A stretch of 64,000 nt of DNA from Saprospiraceae bacterium (GCA_016716185.1 JADJWV010000002.1:534501-598500); one strand, 5' to 3'. Positions 16,453-25,215 are shown, counted from the first letter of the stretch. Made by a program: numbers and translations. Notes: generated by a model from the sequence alone, not told the origin.

Positions 16453-17028
16453 TCATAACCACCTCCTTACCTGATCGAGGCTTTTGCGGGTGCGTTCAAC
16501 TCCCGGGTTGCCTGACCAGCCCATGTAAAACAGGCCGATGCACTCCTCTTGTTCCTGAAGTTTCAGGAACGCGTTGAGATGTTTGATAATTCCGGGTGTA
16601 CTCCAATAAGCTCCAATTCCAACGGCTGTGCAGCCCAACCATAAATTTTGAACAGCACAAGCGACAGCAGCTGTTTCTTCCCAGGATGGAATCAGGGCTT
16701 CCGGGCTTCTGTGGATGCAAATTGCAATTACAGCAGCCGACTGAAGTGGTTTTTCTGAAGCTTTGCGTTGCTTAAGTGGGTCAAATTGATCGGGAGCTGT
16801 GGTTTTTTGATAATGTCCGGCCATGAAATCAGACAATTCCTTTTTCTTCTCGCCCTGGATCACCACAAACCTCCAAGGTTCTGTTTTTTTATGATTGGGT
16901 GCCCATAAAGCATTGGAAATCAATTCATCTATTAATTGAGGATCAATGTTGCCCGATTTGTAGGTCGACGGAAATTCTGATTTTCTCGTCGTAATGAGCT
17001 CGGTTAATGTAGAAAATTTGCTATTCAT
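16453..17028 (-). CDS. Nitroreductase family protein (YdjA-like)
   Basis: FMN-dependent oxidoreductase fold of 191 residues. The N-terminal 'LITTRKSEFPSTYKSGNIDPQLIDELISNALWAPNHKKTEPWRF' has the Arg and 'APNHKKTEPWRF' phosphate-contact motifs of the short single-domain YdjA/TM1586 type; 'AVQNLWLGCTAVGIGAYWSTP' is the conserved flavin-side helix, and 'CIGLFYMGWSGNP' the usual C-terminal strand. The natural substrate of this group is uncertain. It is divergent from mntR, with only 55 bases between start codons, so its promoter must overlap the MntR operator region and it could respond to the same regulator. Confidence 0.88.
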   Translation of the reverse strand: MNSKFSTLTELITTRKSEFPSTYKSGNIDPQLIDELISNALWAPNHKKTEPWRFVVIQGEKKKELSDFMAGHYQKTTAPDQFDPLKQRKASEKPLQSAAVIAICIHRSPEALIPSWEETAAVACAVQNLWLGCTAVGIGAYWSTPGIIKHLNAFLKLQEQEECIGLFYMGWSGNPGVERTRKSLDQVRRWL

Positions 17029-17037
17029 AAAAATATA

Positions 17038-17074
17038 TTTTGATTAAACTTATAAAATATTTAGATTTGCCTAA
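17038..17074 (+). promoter_or_regulatory. mntR promoter with DtxR-family operator over the -7 box
   Basis: TTTG (17038-17041), 20 bases, then TAGATTTG (17062-17069) gives a textbook Bacteroidota promoter. The palindrome TTAGATTTGCCTAA (17061-17074) covers the -7 box and matches the DtxR/IdeR core TTAGGNNNNCCTAA with one mismatch. This predicts metal-dependent autorepression of mntR and the transporter genes behind it, and perhaps of the divergent nitroreductase. Confidence 0.75.
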
Positions 17075-17083
17075 ATTTTGATC

Positions 17084-17749
17084 ATGTTGACCGTATCTGA
17101 AGAGAATTATTTGAAAGCAATTTACAAAATCATGCAGAACAAAGGCGACTCAACAGTAAGCACCAAAGAATTGGCCCTTGAAATGGGTACAGCTGCGGCT
17201 TCTGCAACGGATATGATTCAACGGCTGGCTGAGAAAAAATTTATCAGCTATCAGAAGTATTATGGCCTGAGTCTCACCAAAGAAGGCCAAAAAGCTGCCC
17301 TCGCTCTTTTGAGAAAACACCGGCTTTGGGAAGTTTTCCTGGTCGAAAAACTGAAATTCAGTTGGGATGAGGTTCACGACATCGCAGAACAACTCGAGCA
17401 TGTACATTCCATCGAACTGGTGGAACGTTTGGATTCGTTTTTGGGATACCCAAAATTTGATCCGCATGGTGATCCGATTCCCAATGAAAACGGCAGTTTT
17501 ACTTATCGTTCCCAATCAAGCCTGGCCCATGTCGGTGAACCCGGAAGTAAAGTTCTGGTTTTAGGTGTCAGACAGCACAAACCCGAATTTCTCAGGTATC
17601 TGGATAGTATGCATCTCAAACCCGGATCTTCCATAGAGATTCTCGATAAGACAACTTATGATCAATCCATTCAATTGAGGAATGATCGGCAATTTTCATT
17701 TTGGATCAGTCATCAAACCGCTTTGGATATCATCGTTAAAACTTTTTAA
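17084..17749 (+). CDS. mntR: Metal-dependent transcriptional regulator, DtxR/MntR family
   Basis: Repressor of 222 residues: N-terminal winged helix ('SEENYLKAIYKI', 'VSTKELALEMGTAAASATDMIQRLAEKKFISYQKYYGLSLT'), a dimerisation/metal domain ('LRKHRLWEVFLVEKLKFSWDEVHDIAEQLEHVHSIELVERLD' with the E-x-C/H-type ligands ending in HVHS), then a C-terminal SH3/FeoA-like domain from ~150. ATG 17084 is used rather than the TTG at 17078. Its operator lies 10 bases upstream. The substrate-binding and ATPase genes follow without a gap, so it likely controls manganese (or iron/zinc) import; the metal is inferred from neighbours. Confidence 0.88.
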   Translation: MLTVSEENYLKAIYKIMQNKGDSTVSTKELALEMGTAAASATDMIQRLAEKKFISYQKYYGLSLTKEGQKAALALLRKHRLWEVFLVEKLKFSWDEVHDIAEQLEHVHSIELVERLDSFLGYPKFDPHGDPIPNENGSFTYRSQSSLAHVGEPGSKVLVLGVRQHKPEFLRYLDSMHLKPGSSIEILDKTTYDQSIQLRNDRQFSFWISHQTALDIIVKTF

Positions 17750-18757
17750 ATGAAAAAGCTATTTATTTTATTCGCATATCTTTGTACTAACAGTTGTTTG
17801 TTTGGTCAGAAACCGACAATACTGGCCACAGCATCCATGTGGGCCGATATGGCAAAAGTTATCGGTGGAGACCTGGTTGAAGTCGATATGATTGTGCCCA
17901 TTGGTTCGGACCCTCATTTGTATGAACCCACTCCAAGCGACATAAGAAAAGTAAATGATGCCCAATTAATTCTTATCAATGGTTTTACTTTTGAAGGTTG
18001 GCTCGAGAAACTGATTCGCTCTTCAGGCACCAAGGCCAAGCAAAAGATAATTACTGAAGGCATCACACCCATCACGAATCCTGAATTTAAAAATTCTACA
18101 GATCCACACGCCTGGATGGATGCTCTTCACGGAAAAATATATGCACAAAATATTGGCAAAGCCCTGATGGAACTGGACCCGTTTCACGAACGCGAATATC
18201 AATTCAATCTGGATATCTACTTAAATGAATTGGATTCACTTCATCTCTACATCAGCGCTCAAATAAACAAGATTGCCGCAGAACACAGGGTGTTAATTAC
18301 ATCGCATGATGCTTTCCATTATTTCGGAAATCGTTATGGATTAAAAGTCGAATCACTTCTGGGAACTTCTACAGATGCAGATGTGCAAACGGGCGATTTT
18401 TTGAGGATCAACAAATTGATACGCGATCAGAAAATCCCTGCGATATTCATTGAAAGTACCATCAACCCAAAATTAATGGAACAAATCAGCAGAGAAAACG
18501 AAGTCAAAATCGGAGGTAAGTTATTTGCAGATTCTCTTGGGGAAGAAGGCACAGAGGCCGGTACATATACGGGAATGCTGCGGTCGAATACCAATGTCAT
18601 TGTCGAAGCCTTGAATCAAATACCTTCGGAATCTCTGCAAACTCCAAAAACATCTGAAGATAAATCCAGTTCTTTTAGCCTCTTTTTTTACATTCCGGTT
18701 TTTATATTACTTATATTAGTTGTTTATTTTCTGATCAGGAGCATGCGTAGATTATGA
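17750..18757 (+). CDS. Metal ABC transporter substrate-binding protein with C-terminal membrane anchor
   Basis: Cluster A-I (TroA/MntC/ZnuA) binding protein, starting on the base after the mntR stop. Signal peptide 1-19 ('FGQ'). The four metal ligands are visible: His56 ('GSDPHLYEPT'), His120 ('DPHAWMD'), His186 ('TSHDAFHYFG') and Asp261 ('ADSLGEEG'); a His/His/His/Asp set suits Mn or Zn. Unusually, residues ~310-331 ('LFFYIPVFILLILVVYFLIR') form a C-terminal transmembrane helix with a basic tail, so the protein should be tethered to the inner membrane by its C-terminus. It overlaps the ATPase start by four bases. Confidence 0.88.
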   Translation: MKKLFILFAYLCTNSCLFGQKPTILATASMWADMAKVIGGDLVEVDMIVPIGSDPHLYEPTPSDIRKVNDAQLILINGFTFEGWLEKLIRSSGTKAKQKIITEGITPITNPEFKNSTDPHAWMDALHGKIYAQNIGKALMELDPFHEREYQFNLDIYLNELDSLHLYISAQINKIAAEHRVLITSHDAFHYFGNRYGLKVESLLGTSTDADVQTGDFLRINKLIRDQKIPAIFIESTINPKLMEQISRENEVKIGGKLFADSLGEEGTEAGTYTGMLRSNTNVIVEALNQIPSESLQTPKTSEDKSSSFSLFFYIPVFILLILVVYFLIRSMRRL

Positions 18758-19506
18758 ACGGCCAGGTTTATTCATTAATCATTTCCGGGCTTTCAGTAGC
18801 CTATGATGAAAAAAGAGTTTTGTCAAATATTTATCTGAAAATTGAGCCAGGTCATATTTATGGATTGATTGGTCCCAATGGAGCAGGAAAGTCTACCTTA
18901 TTCAAAGCGATATTGATGCAACTACCCGTCAGTTCGGGAAGCATAAAGTTTTTTGGTAAAGATGTCGAGGAGTGTCTGACTTCCATCGCATATGTTCCTC
19001 AGAAGGATGATGTGGACTGGCAATTTCCGGCCACGGTTTACGATATCGTTGCCATGGGACGGTTCCCGCATAAAAAGTTGTTTGAGCGTTTGAACAAACA
19101 GGATCACGAATTCATTCGCAGTTCAATTCAACTTCTCGACATTGAGAAACTGGCTCAGCGCCAGATTGGTGAACTTTCAGGTGGTCAACAGCAGCGCGTA
19201 TTTTTAGCCAGAGCTTTATGCCAGCAAGCTGATATGTTGCTGATGGACGAACCCTTTGTAGGTGTGGATGTGAAAACGGAACAAAGGATTATTGAAATTC
19301 TCAAGCAGTTGGCATCTGAAGGCAAAACCATATTGGTAGTACACCACGATCTCGAAAGCGTACAAGCCTACTTCGATCGCGTCATTCTGATCAATCATAA
19401 GTTGATGGCATATGGAGAAACGGACAAAGTTTTCACAAAGGAAAACATAGCTGCTACCTACGCCAGCCAATCGAGTTTATTGCATTACCCGGGTATAAAA
19501 ACCTAA
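18754..19506 (+). CDS. Metal ABC transporter ATP-binding protein (TroB/MntB/ZnuC type)
   Basis: ATPase of 250 residues energising metal uptake: Walker A 'GPNGAGKST', Q-loop 'IAYVPQKDDVDWQFP', the metal-family 'VAMGRFPHKKLFERL', signature 'LSGGQQQRV', Walker B 'MLLMDEPFVGVD' and the H-loop 'ILVVHHDL'. The 'DVDWQFPATVYDIVAMGR' segment is typical of Mn/Zn/Fe chelate-free importers. It overlaps the substrate-binding gene (ATGA). No permease gene follows: the next 184 bases hold no frame of use, and the next gene is an unrelated T9SS protein. The permease must be elsewhere or lost. Confidence 0.92.
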   Translation: MNGQVYSLIISGLSVAYDEKRVLSNIYLKIEPGHIYGLIGPNGAGKSTLFKAILMQLPVSSGSIKFFGKDVEECLTSIAYVPQKDDVDWQFPATVYDIVAMGRFPHKKLFERLNKQDHEFIRSSIQLLDIEKLAQRQIGELSGGQQQRVFLARALCQQADMLLMDEPFVGVDVKTEQRIIEILKQLASEGKTILVVHHDLESVQAYFDRVILINHKLMAYGETDKVFTKENIAATYASQSSLLHYPGIKT

Positions 19507-19690
19507 ACAATCTGTAAATCTTTTCCCAGGCCAAACCTTAAAGTTATTTTACCTCCCCGACAACTCAGCTTAGGATATTTGGTAAAACATTATTAGGTGC
19601 TCAAAACACCCCACGTAATTGCTTTAAAATTTTTTAAATATTAATTAACGTTTTGAGGAGGGTATACGTTTTAGTAGTAAATCAATAACC

Positions 19691-21811
19691 ATGAAAGCAA
19701 GTGGAATTCTCGTTTTTTTAACATTTATATGTCTTTATTCCAACGTGCAAAGTCAAGCCAGTTTAACTGTAGGCGATGTGCGGACAAGTTGGATTACTAA
19801 ACAAGGCACTGTTGAAGAAGTATTATTATCGGTGCGTCCAAAAGGTCTGTTTATGGAATATGGATTGTATCTGTCTTTTTCTGCAAAAGGACAAAACTAT
19901 AAAGTCAACGACTCCCTTGAAGTTGTCCTACAGTTTACCTTGCCGGAAAAAGCCATTGTTACCGATTCCTGGTTATGGATAGGTGAGGATATATGCCAGG
20001 CCGCTTTGCTCGATATATGGACCGCTTCAAATATATATGAAAATATTGTTAACCGGAGGAAAGATCCCTCTTTGTTGAGAAAGCATAGTGCAACAAGTTA
20101 CAGCCTTCGCGTTTTTCCAATGGGGGGGTCAGAAAAACGCAGTGTAAAAATTACGTATTTGGTACCTGTAAATTGGAAAAGTTCTGAAATCAGTATAGCG
20201 ATTCCACATGAAATTCCCAACGCGAGTAAATTTATTCCATTGGATTTTCCAGTCATCGTTTGGGATCATCCTGATTTCAATTTTGTTAAAGTTGATAATG
20301 TGAATAGTTCTCCGATTGAATCCAGCGCAGACCCGGTTCTTGGAACTTATAAGACTTTTACACTTGCTCCTGCAGGAACATTTAAGCCAACTAATTTGGT
20401 TTTCAATCAACTTAAGCCAGAACCAGCGTTCCTCGGGGTCTATAAAAGCGGAGAAGAACATTTTTATCAACTGGCAATACAACCTGGCTCTTATATCAAC
20501 GAGGTGAAATCCAACAAAATTCTTTACCTGATCGACTATCAGGAAATAGCAAACCTGCCAAAGGAAACGGTTCTCAATTCTTTGAAAAACGAGATCAAGT
20601 TAAGTCTCAGGTCTAGCGATTCTTTCAATTTATTGGTAACCAATATCAATGCGTATCCAATATTCAATGTCTGGCATTCAGCTTCACCCGGTAATATCGA
20701 TCTTGCATTTGATCTGGCCAAAACCAGGATGGCTAATTTTAGTAATTTGCCATCCATCATAGAAAAAGGAATTTTATTTTTGGATGCCAACGGAAAAAAA
20801 GGAAACATCGTTCTTCTCAATAATTCGGATCAGTTTAATGGATTTAATGCAGCCAATGATTTAATTAAATACATTACCGGGCTAAATTCAAATGCGTATA
20901 AAATTTCAGTGCTGGATTATGGCAACCGTACAAAATCAAGTTATTTTAATAACAAGTATTATTATGATAACGAGTACCTGCTGGTCAATCTGGCAACCTT
21001 GTATGGAGGAAATTATGTTGCAACAAGAAATGGCAAAGCATTGACAACAGCCCTCAATGAAGTAAACAGCGATGCCTTACCCATAATCAAATACCTGGAA
21101 ATTTATTTTAAACCAAACAGAGGGATCAGTTATGGTAAATACAATATGCAAAATATTGGTTTAAATACATCATTGAATACAATTATCAGGCAGTTGGGCA
21201 TATTTAAAGGAGAGTATCCTTTAACAATAGAATTGAATGGTGAAATCAACAATCAATTATTTTTTCATACATTGGTTATTGATGAAAATGAAGTCATTAC
21301 ATTGGATTCAAGTGCAAAGAAACAATGGCAGGCACAAGGTATACAAAGCTTGGAAGCTCAATCTAACGGCTCAACATATTCATTTGATATTTTGAGAAAA
21401 AGTCTGGATAGTCGCATTTTAAGTTTATATACTGCATTTCTTTGTGTTGAAGATACCAGTCTTTATTGCAAGACATGCATTGACGAAAAGAATGTCCCAA
21501 CTGCAAATGAAGATGTCAACCTGGATAGTTTGTGGGATGTTAAAATATATCCGAATCCATTTGTTGATCATTTAAATGTGGAAGTGCATTTCAAAAATCA
21601 AATTCCTCTAAAGAATAATATTCAGGGAAAAATCCTGGATCTTTCAGGCCGTACACTGCATCGTTTTGAAGCGGCTCTTGAAAATGGTGACTATCTAAAG
21701 TATCAATGGAACGGTATCACTACGACGAATTCAATCGTGCCTTCAGGAGTTTACATCATGTTGCTGGACACCGGTCAGGGAACCATACAGAAGAAGGTGA
21801 TGAGGTATTAA
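19691..21811 (+). CDS. VIT-domain secreted protein with T9SS type A sorting domain
   Basis: A 706-residue exported protein. Signal peptide 1-~22 ('ILVFLTFICLYSNVQSQ'). Residues ~25-165 look like a VIT (vault/inter-alpha-trypsin) domain: 'VEEVLLSVRPKGLFMEYGLYLSF', 'LPEKAIVTDSWLWIGEDICQAALLDIWTASNIYENIVNRRKDPSLL' and 'YSLRVFPMGGSEKRSVKITYLVPV'. The middle part resembles a degenerate von Willebrand-A fold ('KILYLIDYQEIANLP', 'FNLLVTNINAYPIF'), without a full MIDAS motif that I can see. The end 'VKIYPNPFVDHLNVEV...GVYIMLLDTGQGTIQKKVMRY' is a Por-secretion tail. Function unknown; probably cell-surface. Confidence 0.85.
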   Translation: MKASGILVFLTFICLYSNVQSQASLTVGDVRTSWITKQGTVEEVLLSVRPKGLFMEYGLYLSFSAKGQNYKVNDSLEVVLQFTLPEKAIVTDSWLWIGEDICQAALLDIWTASNIYENIVNRRKDPSLLRKHSATSYSLRVFPMGGSEKRSVKITYLVPVNWKSSEISIAIPHEIPNASKFIPLDFPVIVWDHPDFNFVKVDNVNSSPIESSADPVLGTYKTFTLAPAGTFKPTNLVFNQLKPEPAFLGVYKSGEEHFYQLAIQPGSYINEVKSNKILYLIDYQEIANLPKETVLNSLKNEIKLSLRSSDSFNLLVTNINAYPIFNVWHSASPGNIDLAFDLAKTRMANFSNLPSIIEKGILFLDANGKKGNIVLLNNSDQFNGFNAANDLIKYITGLNSNAYKISVLDYGNRTKSSYFNNKYYYDNEYLLVNLATLYGGNYVATRNGKALTTALNEVNSDALPIIKYLEIYFKPNRGISYGKYNMQNIGLNTSLNTIIRQLGIFKGEYPLTIELNGEINNQLFFHTLVIDENEVITLDSSAKKQWQAQGIQSLEAQSNGSTYSFDILRKSLDSRILSLYTAFLCVEDTSLYCKTCIDEKNVPTANEDVNLDSLWDVKIYPNPFVDHLNVEVHFKNQIPLKNNIQGKILDLSGRTLHRFEAALENGDYLKYQWNGITTTNSIVPSGVYIMLLDTGQGTIQKKVMRY

Positions 21812-22037
21812 AAGGTAGTTTTAAAGCATGAAGCTGAAAGCAAAAGATAATTGAATAGATTGGGAATAAAGTTATATGAATAGAAAATGATTTATAAGAA
21901 AAATATAAATAACTTAATCTAAAGTCCAATAATTTTAAGTCACTGTTAAAGTGAGGTCTTTTATGACAAGATAAATTATATTTCGTTAAATATTGCTTTC
22001 AGCTTCAGGTTTTCAGCTCTTTTAGGTGTTCAGACTC
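21812..22037. repeat. Convergent gap with a separated 14-bp inverted repeat
   Basis: TGAAGCTGAAAGCA near 21829-21842 returns inverted as TGCTTTCAGCTTCA near 21991-22004. Both ends continue in loosely period-7 sequence (GCATGAA, GCTGAAA, GCAAAAG). No gene is seen between the VIT-domain gene and the reverse-strand lipoprotein. Confidence 0.55.
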
Positions 22038-22583
22038 TTATCTGTCCACACGTTGTCCTTTGACAACTTCGGATTGATGTTCGGTAAAATTCGCTTTTTG
22101 CAGATCCACCAGTAAACAACTTACAGCAGACTCGGTAGTTGTGTACCAATTTTGATTGTTATAAGTTATCGTTCCGGTATTCCTGTCCCATTCTTTTCCC
22201 AATAACATAAAACGACTGCTGTACTTAGGGTTGGGTCCAAACATCAGGTATTTGGGAGGATCTGAAGACTCAAAACTTATGGCAAAGCGATTGGATTTGG
22301 GAGAGAAGAGATAGACGCAAGGCGTACCACTTCTAAAGATGATCTCCTCCACTTTTTCACCGCGAACGGTTTTGATTTTTCCATCCTGGATTCTCGATTC
22401 CCCGTCTGTAAATTTTCTTCGAAGGATGATGTCTTCAGAAATGTAAAATTGAATTCTCCTTAAATCTTCTTCGTTCCATTTGTAATCGTCGTAAAGTTTT
22501 TGCGTGAACGGGGTCAAAGTAGGACTGCATGCTGTTATCAAAAACATTGCGCCTAATGTTAGAATTGCAGATGTGTATTTCAT
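22038..22583 (-). CDS. Putative lipoprotein of unknown function
   Basis: I do not recognise this family. From the ATG at 22583 ('MKYTSAILTLGAMFLITACS') it has a clear lipobox (LITAC), so the mature ~160-residue protein should be membrane-anchored in the periplasm or outer membrane. The mature part is mixed alpha/beta: 'FTQKLYDDYKWNEEDLRRIQFYISEDIILRRKF', 'EEIIFRSGTPCVYLFSPKSNRFAISFES', 'ITYNNQNWYTTTESAVSCLLVDLQKANFTEHQSEVVKGQRV'. Pairs of cysteines sit in 'GTPCVY' and 'VSCLL'. An upstream in-frame start at 22613 adds ten residues and weakens the signal peptide. It stands alone, tandem with tadA. Confidence 0.8.
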   Translation of the reverse strand: MKYTSAILTLGAMFLITACSPTLTPFTQKLYDDYKWNEEDLRRIQFYISEDIILRRKFTDGESRIQDGKIKTVRGEKVEEIIFRSGTPCVYLFSPKSNRFAISFESSDPPKYLMFGPNPKYSSRFMLLGKEWDRNTGTITYNNQNWYTTTESAVSCLLVDLQKANFTEHQSEVVKGQRVDR

Positions 22584-22727
22584 AGGTATTTTTTTCGAAG
22601 GTAGTGTAAACACATCTTAGACCATAAAACTTTAATATAATTTAACCAGAAAGGAATTTTTTTTTATTTTTCTTAACGAATTTTAAAATGGATAAAACGG
22701 CAAGGGCTTGTCGTTGTTATTTAAATC

Positions 22728-23192
22728 TTATTTTCTGAGCGATTTTAAGATTCGCTTTTTTTGAAAAAATTCTCTCAAAAGCAAGCCAGCTTCTTCTCTC
22801 CGAAGGCCAAATTCAATTTTTGTTGCTGGATGCAACATGGAATTCCCATAACGCATATAACCCATTTTTTCATCCTCTGCAGCATAAACCAAACGTCCCA
22901 ATTGCGCCCATCGCAAAGCAGACGCGCACATTGGGCATGGTTCCAGGGTGATGTAAAGCGTGCATTGTTTCAGGTATTTGCTTTGGAGATGTTGGGAAGC
23001 CGAGGTGATACACAGGATTTCAGCATGGGCTGTAACGTCGTGGAGCATTTCAGTTTGATTATGTGCTTTGGCAAGGATTTGATTTCCGGCAACAAGCATA
23101 GCGCCTATAGGGATTTCACCTTGCTGTGCAGCTTTATTGGCCTGATCCAATGCCATTTTCATAAAGTAATCGTCATCAAATACCTGAATCAT
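22728..23192 (-). CDS. tadA: tRNA-specific adenosine deaminase
   Basis: Converts A34 to inosine in the tRNA-Arg(ACG) anticodon. The zinc site and proton shuttle are intact: 'TAHAEILCI' (His, Glu) and 'LEPCPMCASALRWAQLGRLVYA' (two Cys), preceded by 'GEIPIGAMLV' and the substrate-binding 'AKAHNQTEMLHDVTAHAE'. Length of 154 residues is standard. It is divergent from guaB with 43 bases between starts. In the Bacteroidota this gene often also deaminates free nucleobases, but TadA is the primary call because of the C-terminal basic helix 'EFFQKKRILKSLRK'. Confidence 0.94.
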   Translation of the reverse strand: MIQVFDDDYFMKMALDQANKAAQQGEIPIGAMLVAGNQILAKAHNQTEMLHDVTAHAEILCITSASQHLQSKYLKQCTLYITLEPCPMCASALRWAQLGRLVYAAEDEKMGYMRYGNSMLHPATKIEFGLRREEAGLLLREFFQKKRILKSLRK

Positions 23193-23200
23193 AGACTCAT

Positions 23201-23232
23201 TTTGTCATTTCCGGGGTAAAGTTATATCTTTG
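23201..23232 (+). promoter_or_regulatory. guaB promoter, predicted leaderless transcript
   Basis: TTTG (23201-23204), 20 bases, TATCTTTG (23225-23232): an exact match to the Bacteroidota promoter. The guaB ATG (23236) begins only three bases after the -7 box, so transcription should begin at or next to the A of the ATG. Confidence 0.75.
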
Positions 23233-23235
23233 CAC

Positions 23236-24717
23236 ATGGAACCACATTTCTTTTCTTCGCAATTTCCACAGCAGGAAGCCCTTACCTTTGATGACGTTTT
23301 ATTGGTACCCTCTTATTCAGAGGTGCTCCCCCGGGAAACAGATATTTCCAGTCAGCTCACTACCGATATCCGAATTAACGTACCCATTGTTTCTGCAGCG
23401 ATGGATACAGTTACTGAAAAAGACCTCGCGATTTCAATGGCAAGGGAAGGTGGACTGGGATTTATCCACAAGAATATGAGTATTGAGCAGCAGGCCGAAC
23501 AAGTGCGAAGCGTAAAAAGATCGGAAAGCGGCATGATCATAGATCCGGTTACCTTAAGCGTGGGAGCGAAGGTTAAAGATGCTTTGGAGCTTATGGCCAG
23601 GCATCGCATCGGCGGGATTCCTGTGGTGGATCAGCATTACCGGTTGGTTGGTATTTTAACAAACAGGGATTTAAGATTTGAGGCTCATCCGCAAAAGCCC
23701 ATTTCTGAAATCATGACTGCCGATCATTTGATTACGGCACCAGCCGGAACAACTTTAGAAAAAGCGAAAACCATTTTACAGAAATTTAAAATTGAAAAAC
23801 TCCCCGTCGTAAAGAAGGATGGCACCCTGATCGGACTGATCACTTATAAAGACATCATGAAAATTCAGAACTATCCGAATTCTTGTAAAGATGCTCTGGG
23901 TCGATTGGTCGTAGGTGCAGCAGTTGGGATTGCCGCGGATACCCTGGAGCGAATCGAGGCATTGGTTCATGTGGATGTCGATGTGGTATGTATCGATACC
24001 GCACATGGACATTCCAAGGGAGTGCTCGATATGGTGAAAAAAGTCCGAAAAAAATTTAAATCATTACAGTTGATCGGAGGAAACATCGCTACCGGAGAAG
24101 CTGCTTTGGATTTGGTGCAGGCTGGTGTGAATGCAGTTAAAGTCGGAGTGGGTCCGGGGAGTATTTGTACAACAAGGGTCGTTGCAGGGGTAGGTGTTCC
24201 GCAGCTTACCGCCATCGCGCTGGCGGCAAAAGCGCTGAATAAAAAAGGTGTCCCTATAATAGGCGATGGTGGTATCAGATATACAGGCGATATTCCTAAG
24301 GCACTTGCGGCCGGTGCGAGCACCATTATGGCTGGTTCGCTTTTTGCCGGAACAGAAGAAGCTCCCGGCGAAACCATCATCTTTGAAGGAAGGAAATTTA
24401 AAGTTTATCGGGGCATGGGATCTTTGGGTTCGATGCAATTGGGAAGCAAAGACCGGTATTTCCAGGATGTGGAAGACGATATTAAAAAACTTGTTCCAGA
24501 AGGTATTGAAGGAAGGGTTCCTTATAAGGGACTGGTTTCTGAAGTCATGGTCCAATACATAGGCGGACTGAGAGCCAGTATGGGTTATGTGGGTGCGCGC
24601 AACATCAATGAAATGCATCGTGCAAAGCTGGTTAGAATTACCAACAGCGGAATCAACGAATCTCATCCGCATAATATCACTATTACCAAAGAATCTCCTA
24701 ATTATACAAGGAGATAA
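23236..24717 (+). CDS. guaB: Inosine-5'-monophosphate dehydrogenase
   Basis: Oxidises IMP to XMP with NAD+, committing purines to GTP. From ATG 23236 (the TTG at 23230 is inside the promoter box) it is 493 residues: N-terminal barrel start 'ALTFDDVLLVPSYSEVLP', two CBS domains (~95-210, 'VKDALELMARHRIGGIPVVD', 'IEKLPVVKKDGTLIGLITYKDI'), the 'DTAHGHSKGVLDMV' strand, the catalytic loop 'GVGPGSICTTRVVAGVGVPQ' with the nucleophile Cys, 'IGDGGIRYTGDIPKALAAGA' and the flap 'YRGMGSLGSM'. All family hallmarks are present. Divergent from tadA. Confidence 0.97.
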   Translation: MEPHFFSSQFPQQEALTFDDVLLVPSYSEVLPRETDISSQLTTDIRINVPIVSAAMDTVTEKDLAISMAREGGLGFIHKNMSIEQQAEQVRSVKRSESGMIIDPVTLSVGAKVKDALELMARHRIGGIPVVDQHYRLVGILTNRDLRFEAHPQKPISEIMTADHLITAPAGTTLEKAKTILQKFKIEKLPVVKKDGTLIGLITYKDIMKIQNYPNSCKDALGRLVVGAAVGIAADTLERIEALVHVDVDVVCIDTAHGHSKGVLDMVKKVRKKFKSLQLIGGNIATGEAALDLVQAGVNAVKVGVGPGSICTTRVVAGVGVPQLTAIALAAKALNKKGVPIIGDGGIRYTGDIPKALAAGASTIMAGSLFAGTEEAPGETIIFEGRKFKVYRGMGSLGSMQLGSKDRYFQDVEDDIKKLVPEGIEGRVPYKGLVSEVMVQYIGGLRASMGYVGARNINEMHRAKLVRITNSGINESHPHNITITKESPNYTRR

Positions 24718-24792
24718 GATTTTAGAACTTCCTTTTTCGCTTGTAAACTGCGAATGAAGATTTTCGATTTTTATTTGACTGCAACTCAAATA

Positions 24793-25164
24793 TCATTCCT
24801 GATACAAAGCACAATAAGCGCCTGCCGGATCCTGTACGATGGCATATTTCGCTGAACCCATGTTTTTCGGGCCTGAAATAATTTTTCCGTTAGCGGCCAC
24901 TAATTTCTCCAAACTCTCATCGAGGTTATTCACATAAAAATAAATCAGCCAAACGGGCGGTAGTCCGCTGTTGCTACCTCTGGCAAAACAAATTCCCGTT
25001 TTGGTTTGCCCGTCATCCGGTGAGTTCATGCAAAAGTCAGAATAGCCACCCATGTCCACTTCACTAAAACTGTAACCTATGACATTTGCATAGAAATCCC
25101 GGATCTGATCTGCATTTTCAACCGTGAGATCAGCCCATCCAAAAGAACCTGCCGGATTTTTCAT
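24793..25164 (-). CDS. VOC-superfamily (glyoxalase/bleomycin-resistance fold) protein
   Basis: A 123-residue two-module betaalphabetabetabeta protein. 'FGWADLTVENADQIRDFYANVIGYSFSEVDMGGYSDF' is the first module and 'PPVWLIYFYVNNLDESLEKLVAANGKIISGPKNMGSAKYAIVQDPAGAYCALYQ' the second, ending in the usual DPxGxxxxLxQ motif. This subgroup (COG3324-like) is common but its substrates are unknown. It ends 75 bases from the convergent guaB and is 51 bases downstream of the adenylate cyclase gene on the same strand, so it may be co-transcribed with it. Confidence 0.88.
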   Translation of the reverse strand: MKNPAGSFGWADLTVENADQIRDFYANVIGYSFSEVDMGGYSDFCMNSPDDGQTKTGICFARGSNSGLPPVWLIYFYVNNLDESLEKLVAANGKIISGPKNMGSAKYAIVQDPAGAYCALYQE

Positions 25165-25215
25165 ATATTCATATTTAATTGGTATTATTCTCCTACTTTA
25201 TCAGGAGGCCTCAAT

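Noticed and set aside
24064..24789. 241-residue reverse frame
   Set aside because: Antisense to guaB, whose motifs are complete.
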